A stretch of 31,644 nt of DNA from Aureococcus anophagefferens (Eukaryota > Sar > Pelagophyceae > Pelagomonadales > Pelagomonadaceae). The notes beneath the pieces were generated by a model, which did not search any database, was not told the origin of the DNA, and worked only from the letters and a program-made list of their open reading frames with translations. Numbering within the stretch: position 1 is the first letter of the stretch; every line of letters starts with the position of its first letter. Shown here in pieces: positions 24,919-31,644 of the stretch. The DNA is taken from positions 49,012 through 80,655 of the forward strand of contig NW_008705575.1 of the NCBI RefSeq assembly GCF_000186865.1, written 5' to 3'. The translations under genes and the position numbers were made by a program.

Positions 24919-25980
24919 ATGGACCCGGAACTGATCAAGAAGAAGCGAGAGTACGAGGCGCGAAAAACTCGTACAAAGCTGGCGCTCAACCTATGCACGA
25001 TTTGCGGGAAGAAGGATGCCCGGCCCTGTAAAGGTTGCGGCACGACGGCCTACTGTTCGACGGACTGCCAACGCATCGACTGGCGCGACCGGGGCCACCG
25101 GAAGGTCTGCAAGAAGATTCGAGCCGAGCGCGCGGCGGAGGCGGCCCGGGCCGAAGCGCCGACGCCCCCGCCGTCGCCGCCGCGGGACGTGTTCTACGGC
25201 CCCGCGCCGCGGTCGCACGCCGACGAGGTCCGCGCTCGCATCGCGGCGGAACACGAGGCGGCTCGTGCGCGGCGCGAGGCGAACCCGGAGCGGGAGCCGC
25301 TGTCGGCGCGGTGGGGATCGCGGTGCCCGATCTGTCTCGAGGAGTGGGACGTGAATACTCCGGGCGTGTTTCGTTCCTGTTGCTGCCGAAAGGTCTGCAA
25401 GTCTTGCAACGACAAGATCGGACTCGAGGCGTGTCCCCTCTGTCGGATACCGTGCCCAAATGACGATGCGGAGCAGCTCGCGCAGCTTCGCCGCCATGTG
25501 GAGAACGAGGTGCCGGAAGCGATTTCGCATTTGGGAATTGCGTACCGCTGCGGTCGTTACGGTCTCGTGAAATCTGACAAGCCAGCCGCGAAAATTTGGA
25601 AGCGCGCCGTGGAGCTTGGGAACGTGGACGCGATGAGACACCTTGGGGCAATGTACGAGCATGGAAGTGGCGTCAAACTGGACAAGAAGAAGGCGGAGCG
25701 GCTGTATCGCGCGGCCGCAGATCGGGGCCACGCAGTCGCGCAATGCAATTTAGGGATTTTCCTTGATTCTGAGAAGAAGTTTGAAGAAGCGGTCCGGTAC
25801 TTCGCGCTCGCGGCGGATCAAGGCTATACCGATGCGGAGCAAAACCTTGGCTGCTGTTACATGGGCGGAGAAGGCACGGAAGTCGACCTCGGCAAAGCCA
25901 GATACTGGTTCGAGCGCGCCGCTGCCAAGGGCCACGAGAAAGCTATACAGGCCCTCGCGCGCCTTGACGCGCGCGTATAG
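24919..25980 (+). CDS. MYND / RING-like / Sel1-repeat protein, array copy 3
   Basis: 353 residues. N terminus and MYND as in copy 2 (LALNLCTIC instead of LALNICTIC). It has a longer linker, KKIRAERAAEAARAEAP, otherwise found only in copy 7. RING-like segment: DVNTPGVFRSCCCRKVCKSC, then CPLCRIPC. Sel1 surface positions: first repeat HLGIAYRCGRYG, second HLGAMYEHG (EHG also in copy 2), third CNLGIFLDSEKK, fourth QNLGCCYMGGEG. One framework change, KPAAKIWKR, replaces the usual KKAAKIYRR. The stop follows LDARV in a GTATAG context. No intron or damage. Confidence 0.9.
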   Translation: MDPELIKKKREYEARKTRTKLALNLCTICGKKDARPCKGCGTTAYCSTDCQRIDWRDRGHRKVCKKIRAERAAEAARAEAPTPPPSPPRDVFYGPAPRSHADEVRARIAAEHEAARARREANPEREPLSARWGSRCPICLEEWDVNTPGVFRSCCCRKVCKSCNDKIGLEACPLCRIPCPNDDAEQLAQLRRHVENEVPEAISHLGIAYRCGRYGLVKSDKPAAKIWKRAVELGNVDAMRHLGAMYEHGSGVKLDKKKAERLYRAAADRGHAVAQCNLGIFLDSEKKFEEAVRYFALAADQGYTDAEQNLGCCYMGGEGTEVDLGKARYWFERAAAKGHEKAIQALARLDARV

Positions 25981-26196
25981 CCTAACTCCTCACCCCGCGT
26001 CGTCGCCCGAGCCCGGGATGCTGCGCTTGCGCGCGGGCGAGTCGTGCTTGGCCTTGGCGTCGTCGCCGCCGCGTTCCTCTCCGCGCCGACTTTGGGGTTG
26101 TGGTGGCTCGCGTTCCTGAACGCGAAGCCCGCCTGGCGCCAGGACGACGATGCCGCCGAGGGGGGCTTGGAGAACGACATGAGCGCAACGCTCTAG
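25981..26196 (+). other. In-frame post-stop tail, copy 3 (intact)
   Basis: 71 open codons after TAG: RVVARARDAALARGR, the helix VVLGLGVVAAAFLSAPTLGL with WWLAFL, and a charged tail (DDDAAEGGLENDMSATL) ending at TAG 26194-26196. It carries one extra codon in the acidic tail relative to copy 2, a frame-preserving difference. Confidence 0.6.
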
Positions 26197-26217
26197 GGGT
26201 GGGCTTAGGCCTGGCGT

Positions 26218-26237
26218 AAGATTTTGAGCGATTTTGC
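26218..26237 (+). promoter_or_regulatory. Array upstream motif, copy 4
   Basis: AAGATTTTGAGCGATTTTGC, 51 nt before the ATG. The leader is 7 nt shorter than in copy 3, around GAGGAGCGAGGACGC. Confidence 0.5.
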
Positions 26238-26288
26238 CTTTGCGATCGGCCGAGGAGCCTGAGGAGCGAGGACGCGCGCGGTCAGATC

Positions 26289-27332
26289 ATGGACCCGGAA
26301 TTGATCAAGAAGAAGCGAGAGTACGAGGCGCGAAAAACCCGTACGAAGCTGGCGCTCAACATATGCACGATTTGCGGGAAGAAGGATGCCCGGCCCTGTA
26401 AAGGGTGCGGCACGACGGCCTACTGTTCGACGGACTGCCAACGCATCGACTGGCGCGACCGGGGCCACCGGAAGGTATGTAAAGAGATAGCCGCGCGGGC
26501 GGAAGCGCCGACGCCCCCGCCGTCGCCGCCGCGGGACGTGTTCTACGGCCCCGCGCCGCGTTCGCACGCCGACGAGGTCCGCGCTCGCATCGCGGCGGAA
26601 CACGAGGCCGCTCGCGCGCGGCGCGAGGCGAACCCGGAGCGGGAGCCGCTGTCGGCGCGGTTTGGAGGGCGGTGCCCGATCTGTCTCGAGGAGTGGGACG
26701 TGAATGTTCCGGGCGTGCTTCGCGTCTGTTGCTGCCGAAAGGTCTGCCAATCGTGCGGTGACAAGATCTTCGACTCCGACGCGTGTGCCCTCTGTCGATT
26801 GCCGTGCCCAAAAAGCAATGCGGAAGAACTCGCGCGTCTTCGCCGCCATGTGGAGAACGAGGTGCCGGAAGCAATTACGTGTTTGGGAAGTGCGTACCGC
26901 AAAGGTTGGTTGGACCTCGTGATATCCGATAAGAAAGCCGCGAAGCTTTTCAAGCGCGCCGCGGAACTTGGGAGCGTGGAAGCGATGGGTTACCTTGCGG
27001 AATTGTACGAGACTGGAAGTGGCGTCAAACTGGACAAGAAGAAGGCGGAGCGGCTGTTTCGAATGGCCGCAGATCGGGGCGACGCGGGCGCGCAATCCAA
27101 TTTAGGGATTTTACTTGCGTCTGAAGAGAAATTTGAAGAAACGTTCCGGTACTTCGCGCTCGCGGCGGATCAAGGCTGGACCAATGCGGAGAATAACCTT
27201 GGCATTTGTTACAGGGACGGAGACGGCACGGAAGTCGACCTCGGCAAAGCCAGATACTGGTTCGAGCGCGCCGCTGCCAAGGGCAACGAGGATGCGAGGA
27301 AGAACCTCGCGCGCCTCGACGCGCGAGTATAG
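26289..27332 (+). CDS. MYND / RING-like / Sel1-repeat protein, array copy 4
   Basis: 347 residues. It has the short linker KEIAARAEAP after MYND, shared at the DNA level (GTATGTAAAGAGATAGCC) only with copy 6. The RING-like part is the most divergent: SARFGGRCPIC, DVNVPGVLRVCCCRKVCQSC, GDKIFDSDACALCRLPC, with CALC replacing CPLC and one extra residue. Sel1 surfaces: first CLGSAYRKGWLD, second YLAELYETG, third SNLGILLASEEK, fourth NNLGICYRDGDG. It carries several framework changes (LVISDKKAAKLFKRAAELGS), so it looks older or less homogenised than its neighbours in this half. Intact. Confidence 0.9.
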   Translation: MDPELIKKKREYEARKTRTKLALNICTICGKKDARPCKGCGTTAYCSTDCQRIDWRDRGHRKVCKEIAARAEAPTPPPSPPRDVFYGPAPRSHADEVRARIAAEHEAARARREANPEREPLSARFGGRCPICLEEWDVNVPGVLRVCCCRKVCQSCGDKIFDSDACALCRLPCPKSNAEELARLRRHVENEVPEAITCLGSAYRKGWLDLVISDKKAAKLFKRAAELGSVEAMGYLAELYETGSGVKLDKKKAERLFRMAADRGDAGAQSNLGILLASEEKFEETFRYFALAADQGWTNAENNLGICYRDGDGTEVDLGKARYWFERAAAKGNEDARKNLARLDARV

Positions 27333-27551
27333 CTTAATTTATCTTTACGCCGCGTCGTCGCCCGAGCCCGGGATGCTGCGCTTGCGCGCGGGCGAGTCGT
27401 GCTTGGCCTCGGCGTCGTCGCCGCCGCGTTCCTCTCCGCGCCGACCTTCGCGGTCTGGTGCCTCGCGTTTCTGAACGCGAAGCCCGCCTGGCGCAAGGAC
27501 GACGACGTCGCCGAGGGGGGCATGGAGAACGACATGAGCGCGGTGCTCTAA
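27333..27551 (+). other. In-frame post-stop tail, copy 4 (intact)
   Basis: 72 open codons after TAG, starting LNLSLRRVVARARDAALARG. One codon is inserted right after the stop relative to other copies, again preserving frame. The membrane helix and DDDVAEGGMENDMSAVL tail are complete, with TAA at 27549-27551. Confidence 0.6.
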
Positions 27552-27570
27552 GGGTGGGCTTAGGCCTGGG

Positions 27571-27589
27571 ATGATTTGAGCGATTTTGC
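27571..27589 (+). promoter_or_regulatory. Array upstream motif, copy 5 (variant)
   Basis: ATGATTTGAGCGATTTTGC, 44 nt before the ATG. The left half is altered (TAAGATTT to ATGATT) and the usual TTTGCGATCGGCCGAGG leader is replaced by GGGGAGCGTCGGACATCG, so expression may differ. Confidence 0.45.
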
Positions 27590-27633
27590 CGGGGAGCGTC
27601 GGACATCGTCGGCGACGATCGAGCGTCGAGAGC

Positions 27634-28686
27634 ATGGACCCGGAACTGATCAAGAAGAAGCGAGAGTACGAGGCGCGAAAAACTCGTACAAAGCTGGCGC
27701 TCAACATATGCACGATTTGCGGGAAGAAGGATGCCCGGCCCTGTAAAGGTTGCGGCACGACGGCCTACTGTTCGACGGACTGCCAACGCATCGACTGGCG
27801 CGACCGGGGCCACCGGAAGGTCTGCAAGAAGATCCAAGCCGCGGAGGCGGCGCGGGCCGAGGCGCCGACGCCCCCGCCGTCGCCGCCGCGGGACGTGTTC
27901 TACGGACCCGCGCCGCGTTCGCACGCCGACGAGGTCCGCGCGCGCATCGCGGCGGAACACGAGGCGGCCCGCGTGCGACGCGAGGCGAACCCGGAGCCCG
28001 AGCCGCTCTCGGCGCGGTACGGGTCGCGGTGCCCGATCTGTTTCGGGGACTGGGACGTGAATGCGTCGGGCGTGTTTCGCGACTGTTGCTGCCGAAAGGT
28101 CTGCCAATCGTGCGAGGACAAGATCGGCACCGACGCGTGTCCCCTCTGTCGCATGCCGTGCGTTAAAAACCAGGCGGAGCTGCTCGCGCGTCTTCGCCGC
28201 CATGTGGAGAACGAGGTGCCGGAAGCGATTACGTATTTGGGAGACGCGTACAGCCGCGGTTGGTTCTGCCTCGTGAAATCCGATAAGAAAGCCGCGAAGA
28301 TTTACCGGCGCGCCGTGGAGCTCGGAAATGTGGACGCGATGCTCAAACTTGGGTTCTTGTACGAGAATGGGAGTGGCGTCAAACTGGACAAGAAGAAGGC
28401 GGAGCGGCTGTATCGCATGGGCGCGGACCGGGGCGACGCGGTCGCGCAAAACAATGTGGCGTTTTTACTTGTTTCTGAGAAGAAATTTGAAGAAGCGTTC
28501 CGGTACTTTGTGCTCGCGGCGGATCAAGGCCTTACCTCTGCAGAGAACAACCTTGGCATGTGCTACAGGCGCGGAGAAGGCACAGAAGTCGACCTCGGCA
28601 AAGCCAGATACTGGTTTGCGCGCGCCGCTGCCAAGGGCCACGAGGAAGCTATAAAGTCCCTCGCGTACCTCAACGCGCGACCATAG
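27634..28686 (+). CDS. MYND / RING-like / Sel1-repeat protein, array copy 5
   Basis: 350 residues from the ATG at 27634; the open frame upstream has no ATG. N terminus and MYND match copies 2, 3, 4 and 6. RING-like segment: RCPICFGDWDVNASGVFRDC, CCRKVCQSC, then CPLCRMPC; LEE is replaced by FGD. Sel1 surfaces: first YLGDAYSRGWFC, second KLGFLYENG, third NNVAFLLVSEKK, fourth NNLGMCYRRGEG. One Sel1 alanine is changed (RMGADRG in place of the usual AADRG). It ends NARP with CCATAG instead of GTATAG. Its own tail is interrupted by the rearrangement at about 28730. Confidence 0.88.
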   Translation: MDPELIKKKREYEARKTRTKLALNICTICGKKDARPCKGCGTTAYCSTDCQRIDWRDRGHRKVCKKIQAAEAARAEAPTPPPSPPRDVFYGPAPRSHADEVRARIAAEHEAARVRREANPEPEPLSARYGSRCPICFGDWDVNASGVFRDCCCRKVCQSCEDKIGTDACPLCRMPCVKNQAELLARLRRHVENEVPEAITYLGDAYSRGWFCLVKSDKKAAKIYRRAVELGNVDAMLKLGFLYENGSGVKLDKKKAERLYRMGADRGDAVAQNNVAFLLVSEKKFEEAFRYFVLAADQGLTSAENNLGMCYRRGEGTEVDLGKARYWFARAAAKGHEEAIKSLAYLNARP

Positions 28687-28839
28687 CCTAACAATCTTTA
28701 CGCCGCGTCGTCGCCCGAGCCCGGGATGCTAGGCACGGAAGTCGACCTCGGCAAAGCCAGATACTGGCTCGAGCGCGCCGCTGCCAAGGGCCATGAGGAT
28801 GCCATAAGGGTCCTCGGCGACCTCGACGCGCAAATATAG
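28687..28839 (+). pseudogene. Truncated array remnant: 3' end of a lost MYND/Sel1 copy
   Basis: The sequence after copy 5 begins as a normal tail (TTTACGCCGCGTCGTCGCCC) but at GGGATGCT (about 28730) jumps into the last Sel1 repeat of another unit. 28732-28839 encodes 35 residues, GTEVDLGKARYWLERAAAKG to LDAQI, followed by TAG at 28837-28839. Its own tail follows at 28840. It is the footprint of a deletion that removed the rest of one unit; no start codon or MYND remains. Confidence 0.85.
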
Positions 28840-29085
28840 CCTAAGTCTTTACGCCGCGTCCCCACCCGAGCCCGGGATGCTGCGCTTGCGCGCGGGCGAG
28901 TCGTGATTGGCCTTGGCGTCGTCGTCGCCGCGTTCCTCTCCGCGCCGACTGTCGCGGTGTGGTGCCTCGCGTTCTTGAACGCGAAGCCCACCTGGCGCAA
29001 GGCTGACGACGTCGCCGAGGGGGGCATGGAGAACGACATGAGCGCGATGCTCTACGGTGGGCTGAGGCCCGGGCTAAGATTTTGA
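28840..29085 (+). other. In-frame post-stop tail of the remnant (intact, extended)
   Basis: 81 open codons after TAG: VPTRARDAALARGRVVIGLG, the membrane helix, and KADDVAEGGMENDMSAML; the usual stop is lost (TAC), so it reads on to TGA at 29083-29085 within the upstream motif of copy 6. The tail is preserved although its gene is gone. Confidence 0.55.
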
Positions 29086-29095
29086 GCGATTTTGC
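29076..29095 (+). promoter_or_regulatory. Array upstream motif, copy 6
   Basis: AAGATTTTGAGCGATTTTGC, 58 nt before the ATG. It overlaps the end of the preceding tail frame. Confidence 0.5.
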
Positions 29096-29153
29096 CTTTG
29101 CGATCGGCCGAGGGGCCTGAGGAGCGACGCAAGGACGCGCGCAGTCACAGATC

Positions 29154-30194
29154 ATGGACCCGGAACTGATCAAAAAGAAGCGAGAGTACGAGGCGCGAAA
29201 AACTCGTACAAAGCTGGCGCTCAACATATGCACGATTTGCGGGAAGAAGGATGCCCGGCCCTGTAAAGGGTGCGGCACGACGGCCTACTGTTCGACGGAC
29301 TGCCAACGCATCGACTGGCGCGACCGGGGCCACCGGAAGGTATGTAAAGAGATAGCCGCGCGGGCGGAAGCGCCGACGCCCCCGCCGTCGCCACCGCGGG
29401 ACGTGTTCTACGGCCCCGCGCCGCGGTCGCACGCCGACGAGGTCCGCGCGCGCATCGCGGCGGAACACGAAGCCGCCCGCGTGCGGCGCGAGGCGAACCC
29501 GGAGCCCGAGCCGACGTCGGCGCGGTACGGGTCGCGGTGCCCGATCTGTCTCGAGGAGTGGGACGTGAATGCGAACACCGGGCTTCGCGTCTGTTGCTGC
29601 CGAAAGGTCTGCCAATCGTGCAACGAGAAGATCGGCGTCAGCGCGTGTCCCCTCTGTCGTATACCGTGCCCAAAGAGTAATGCGGAAGCACTCGCGCAAA
29701 TTCGCCGCCATGTGGAGAACGAGGTGCCCGAAGCGATTACGTTTTTGGGAAGTGCGTACCGCCGCGGTTTGTACGGTCTCGTGAAATCCGATAAGAAAGC
29801 CGCGAAGATTTACCGGCGCGCCGTGGAGCTCGGCAATGTGAACGCGATGGTACGACTTGGGTATTCTTACGCGACTGGAAGTGGCGTCAAGCTGGACAAG
29901 AAGAAGGCGGAGCGGCTGTATCGGGCGGCCGCAGATCGGGGCGACGCGACCGCGCAAGTCAATTTAGGGATTTTCCTTCGTTCTGAGAAGAAATTTGAAG
30001 AGGCATTCCGGTACTACGCGCTCGCGGCGGATCAAGGCTATACCGATGCGGAGCATAGCCTTGGCTGTTGTTACAGGAACGGACAAGGCACGGAAGTCGA
30101 CCTCGGCAAAGCCAGGTACTGGCTCGAGCGCGCCGCTGCCAAGGGCGACGAGTTAGCTATAGAGAACCTCGCGCGCCTCGACGCGCAAGTATAG
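29154..30194 (+). CDS. MYND / RING-like / Sel1-repeat protein, array copy 6
   Basis: 346 residues, a visible mosaic. The N terminus, MYND and short KEIAARAEAP linker match copy 4. The RING-like segment (DVNANTGLRVCCCRKVCQSC) and the following NAEALAQIRRHVENEVPEA match copy 1. The linker end NPEPEP is shared with copy 5 and PTSAR with copy 2. Sel1 surfaces: first FLGSAYRRGLYG, second RLGYSYATG, third VNLGIFLRSEKK, fourth HSLGCCYRNGQG. Intact, ending LDAQV in a GTATAG context. Confidence 0.9.
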   Translation: MDPELIKKKREYEARKTRTKLALNICTICGKKDARPCKGCGTTAYCSTDCQRIDWRDRGHRKVCKEIAARAEAPTPPPSPPRDVFYGPAPRSHADEVRARIAAEHEAARVRREANPEPEPTSARYGSRCPICLEEWDVNANTGLRVCCCRKVCQSCNEKIGVSACPLCRIPCPKSNAEALAQIRRHVENEVPEAITFLGSAYRRGLYGLVKSDKKAAKIYRRAVELGNVNAMVRLGYSYATGSGVKLDKKKAERLYRAAADRGDATAQVNLGIFLRSEKKFEEAFRYYALAADQGYTDAEHSLGCCYRNGQGTEVDLGKARYWLERAAAKGDELAIENLARLDAQV

Positions 30195-30410
30195 CCTAAG
30201 TCTTCACGCCGCGTCGTCGCCCGAGCCCGAGATGCTGCGCTTGCGCGCGGGCGAGTCGTGCTTGTCCTTCGCGCCGTCGTCGCGGCGTTCCTCCCCGCGC
30301 CGACCTTCGCGGTCTGGATTCTGGCGTTCTTGAACGCGATGCCCGCCTGGCGCGGGGCCGACGCCGCCGCCAAGGGCGGCATGGAGAACGACATGAACGC
30401 GATGCTCTAG
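30195..30410 (+). other. In-frame post-stop tail, copy 6 (intact)
   Basis: 71 open codons after TAG: RRVVARARDAALARGRVVLV, helix AVVAAFLPAPTFAVWILAFL, then a changed tail (RGADAAAKGGMENDMNAML) with fewer acidic residues, ending TAG 30408-30410. It diverges from the others at about ten codons yet keeps the frame. Confidence 0.6.
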
Positions 30411-30431
30411 GGGTGGGCTTAGGCCTGGGCT

Positions 30432-30451
30432 AAGATTTTGAGCGATTTTGC
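30432..30451 (+). promoter_or_regulatory. Array upstream motif, copy 7
   Basis: AAGATTTTGAGCGATTTTGC, 58 nt before the ATG. The motif is conserved although the leader after it (CCTTCGCCAAGGTGAGGAG) and the N terminus of the protein differ from copies 2-6. Confidence 0.5.
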
Positions 30452-30509
30452 CCTTCGCCAAGGTGAGGAGAGCCAAAACTGTCGCCCGCGCGCCGCCGCG
30501 CAAACGATC

Positions 30510-31577
30510 ATGAAGGCCGAGTACGTCGAGAAGCAGCGCGAATACGAAGAGAAGAAGGCGCGGGCGAAAGCGCTACAGCTGCGTTTGACGTGCACGATTT
30601 GTGGGGCGAAACCGAGAACCTTGCTGAACTGCCCTTGCGGAACTACGCAGTATTGTTCGACTGAATGCCAACGCATCGACTGGCGGGACCGGGGTCACCG
30701 AAAGGCGTGCAAGAAGATCCGAAGCGAGCGCGCGGCGGAGGCGGCGCGGGCCGAGGCGCCGACGCCCCCGCCGTCGCCGCCGCGCGACGTGGTCTACGGC
30801 CCCGCGCCTCGGTCGCACGCCGACGAGGTCCGCGCGCGCATCGCGGCGGAACACGAGGCGGCCCGCGTGCGGCGGGAGGCGAACCCGGAGCGGGAGCCGC
30901 TGTCGGCACGGCTCGGGTCGCGGTGCCCGATTTGCCTCGAGGAGTGGGACGTGAATGCGTCGAACGTGGTTCGCGTCTGTTGCTGCCGGATGGTCTGCCA
31001 ATCGTGCGATGACAAGATCGGAAACGAGTGTCCACTGTGTCGTGTACCGTGCGCAAAAAGCAATGCGGAAGCACTCGCGCAACTTCGCCGCCATGTGGAG
31101 AACGAGGTGCCGGAAGCAATTTCGTTTTTGGGAGACGCGTACCGCCGCGGTCTCTACGGCCTCGTGGAATCCGACAAGAAAGCCGCGAAGATTTATCGGC
31201 GCGCCGTGGAGCTCGGGAACGTGGACGCAATGAATAATCTTGGGCTCTTCTACAATAATGGGTTCGGCGTCAAGCTGGACAAGAAGAAGGCGGAGCGGCT
31301 GTTTCGCACGGCCGCGGACCGGGGCGACGCGGCCGCGCAAACCAGTTTAGGGTTTTTACTCGATACTGAGGAGAAACATGAAGAAGCGTTCCGGTGTTAC
31401 GTGCTCGCGGCGGATCAAGGCTATACCACTGGAGAGCTCAACCTTGGCATTTGCTACGAGCAAGGAGAAGGCACGGAAGTCGACCTCGGCAAAGCCAGAT
31501 ACTGGTTCGAGCGTGCCGCTGCCAAGGGTCACGAGGCAGCTATAGAGGCCCTCGCGGACCTCGACGCGCAAGTATAG
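30510..31577 (+). CDS. MYND / RING-like / Sel1-repeat protein, array copy 7
   Basis: 355 residues. Its N terminus and first MYND half are unlike all others (MKAEYVEKQREYEEKKARAK, then CTICGAKPRTLLNCPCGTT), while from CQRIDWRDRGHRK on it rejoins the array sequence. It has the long KKIRSERAAEAARAEAP linker resembling copy 3. The RING-like segment is one residue shorter (DKIGNECPLCRVPC). Sel1 surfaces: first FLGDAYRRGLYG, second NLGLFYNNG, third TSLGFLLDTEEK, fourth LNLGICYEQGEG. Framework changes include GFGVKLD and EEKHEEAFRCY. Intact. The array continues beyond it. Confidence 0.9.
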   Translation: MKAEYVEKQREYEEKKARAKALQLRLTCTICGAKPRTLLNCPCGTTQYCSTECQRIDWRDRGHRKACKKIRSERAAEAARAEAPTPPPSPPRDVVYGPAPRSHADEVRARIAAEHEAARVRREANPEREPLSARLGSRCPICLEEWDVNASNVVRVCCCRMVCQSCDDKIGNECPLCRVPCAKSNAEALAQLRRHVENEVPEAISFLGDAYRRGLYGLVESDKKAAKIYRRAVELGNVDAMNNLGLFYNNGFGVKLDKKKAERLFRTAADRGDAAAQTSLGFLLDTEEKHEEAFRCYVLAADQGYTTGELNLGICYEQGEGTEVDLGKARYWFERAAAKGHEAAIEALADLDAQV

Positions 31578-31644
31578 CCTAAGTCTTCACGCCGTCGCCG
31601 TCGCCCGAGATGCTGCGCTTGCGCACGGGCGAGTCGTGCTTGGA
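31578..31644 (+). other. Start of the tail region of copy 7 (cut by the window end)
   Basis: The usual sequence after the stop is present, but about 5 nt are missing near CGCCGTCGCCGTCGCCCGAG, so the membrane-helix frame would not be in register with the gene here. The rest is outside the window. Confidence 0.55.

Noticed and set aside
23091..27474. Short frame starting at the ATGCTGCGCTTGCG of each tail region
   Set aside because: It gives only about 34 basic residues out of frame with the membrane helix. The helix frame is longer, has codon-sized length differences and follows the upstream gene's frame.
23044..30410. TAG reassigned as a sense codon
   Set aside because: TAG also ends the EFHC1-like, CFAP52-like and PCMT-MYND genes exactly where their domains end, so it works as a stop in this genome.
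21988..31577. CRISPR-like or satellite array
   Set aside because: The ~1.35-kb period comes from whole protein-coding units. No short direct repeats with unique spacers are present.
21988..31644. Diversity-generating retroelement as the source of the variable Sel1 codons
   Set aside because: No reverse transcriptase or template repeat is visible, and changed codons are not confined to adenine positions. Duplication with conversion and selection is enough.

Overview
The window is nuclear DNA from a GC-rich, gene-dense eukaryotic microalga. The best fit is a pelagophyte such as Aureococcus anophagefferens. Reasons: spliced genes with eukaryotic families (kinesin, Las1, ABC1 kinase, MYND fingers); four short transposon-like introns with terminal inverted repeats and 8-bp target duplications, the introner type published for Aureococcus; and an assembly gap at 19530-19727. 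The organism name is an inference.

Left part (1-21845). About sixteen ordinary, mostly unrelated genes are packed tightly and often alternate in strand, so that convergent neighbours share tiny 3' gaps: a kinesin-14 motor (2-820) against an RluA-type pseudouridine synthase (828-1779); a small acidic protein (2104-2493); a PCMT-like methyltransferase fused to a MYND finger (2878-4394) against a KCTD-like BTB protein (4455-5747); a coiled-coil protein (5932-7076, frameshifted) against an EFHC1/Rib72 homologue (7177-9528); an unknown protein (9760-10569) against an aspartate-racemase-like enzyme (10574-11365); an unknown spliced protein (11538-13428) against a secreted or plastid-targeted ferredoxin-like protein (13457-14146); a DUF2470 membrane protein (14624-15235) against Las1 (15236-16243). 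These are followed by a tentative sulfotransferase-like protein (16411-17651), an ABC1/UbiB kinase (17759-19396) and a CFAP52-like WD-repeat protein (19730-21845) whose 5' end lies in the gap.

Four genes (PCMT-MYND, EFHC1, the 11538 gene, CFAP52) are each interrupted by one introner. Removing each element at the duplicated target site restores an uninterrupted family match in three cases and one long frame in the fourth. All four share a core, sit in either orientation, and have ends complementary within a copy but different between copies.

Right part (21846-31644). This is a tandem array of at least seven paralogues plus one remnant, repeating about every 1.35 kb and running off the right edge. 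Each encodes a MYND finger, an all-cysteine RING-like domain and four Sel1 repeats. Two observations stand out. First, paralogue differences concentrate on the same face of every Sel1 repeat within an almost fixed framework, as expected of a recognition surface. Second, behind a conserved TAG stop, most units carry an in-frame continuation encoding a basic stretch, one membrane helix and an acidic tail. That could be a readthrough or alternatively spliced membrane-anchored isoform, or a relic of a lost C terminus. A motif 44-63 nt upstream of the start codon, duplicated and further away in copy 2, marks every unit.
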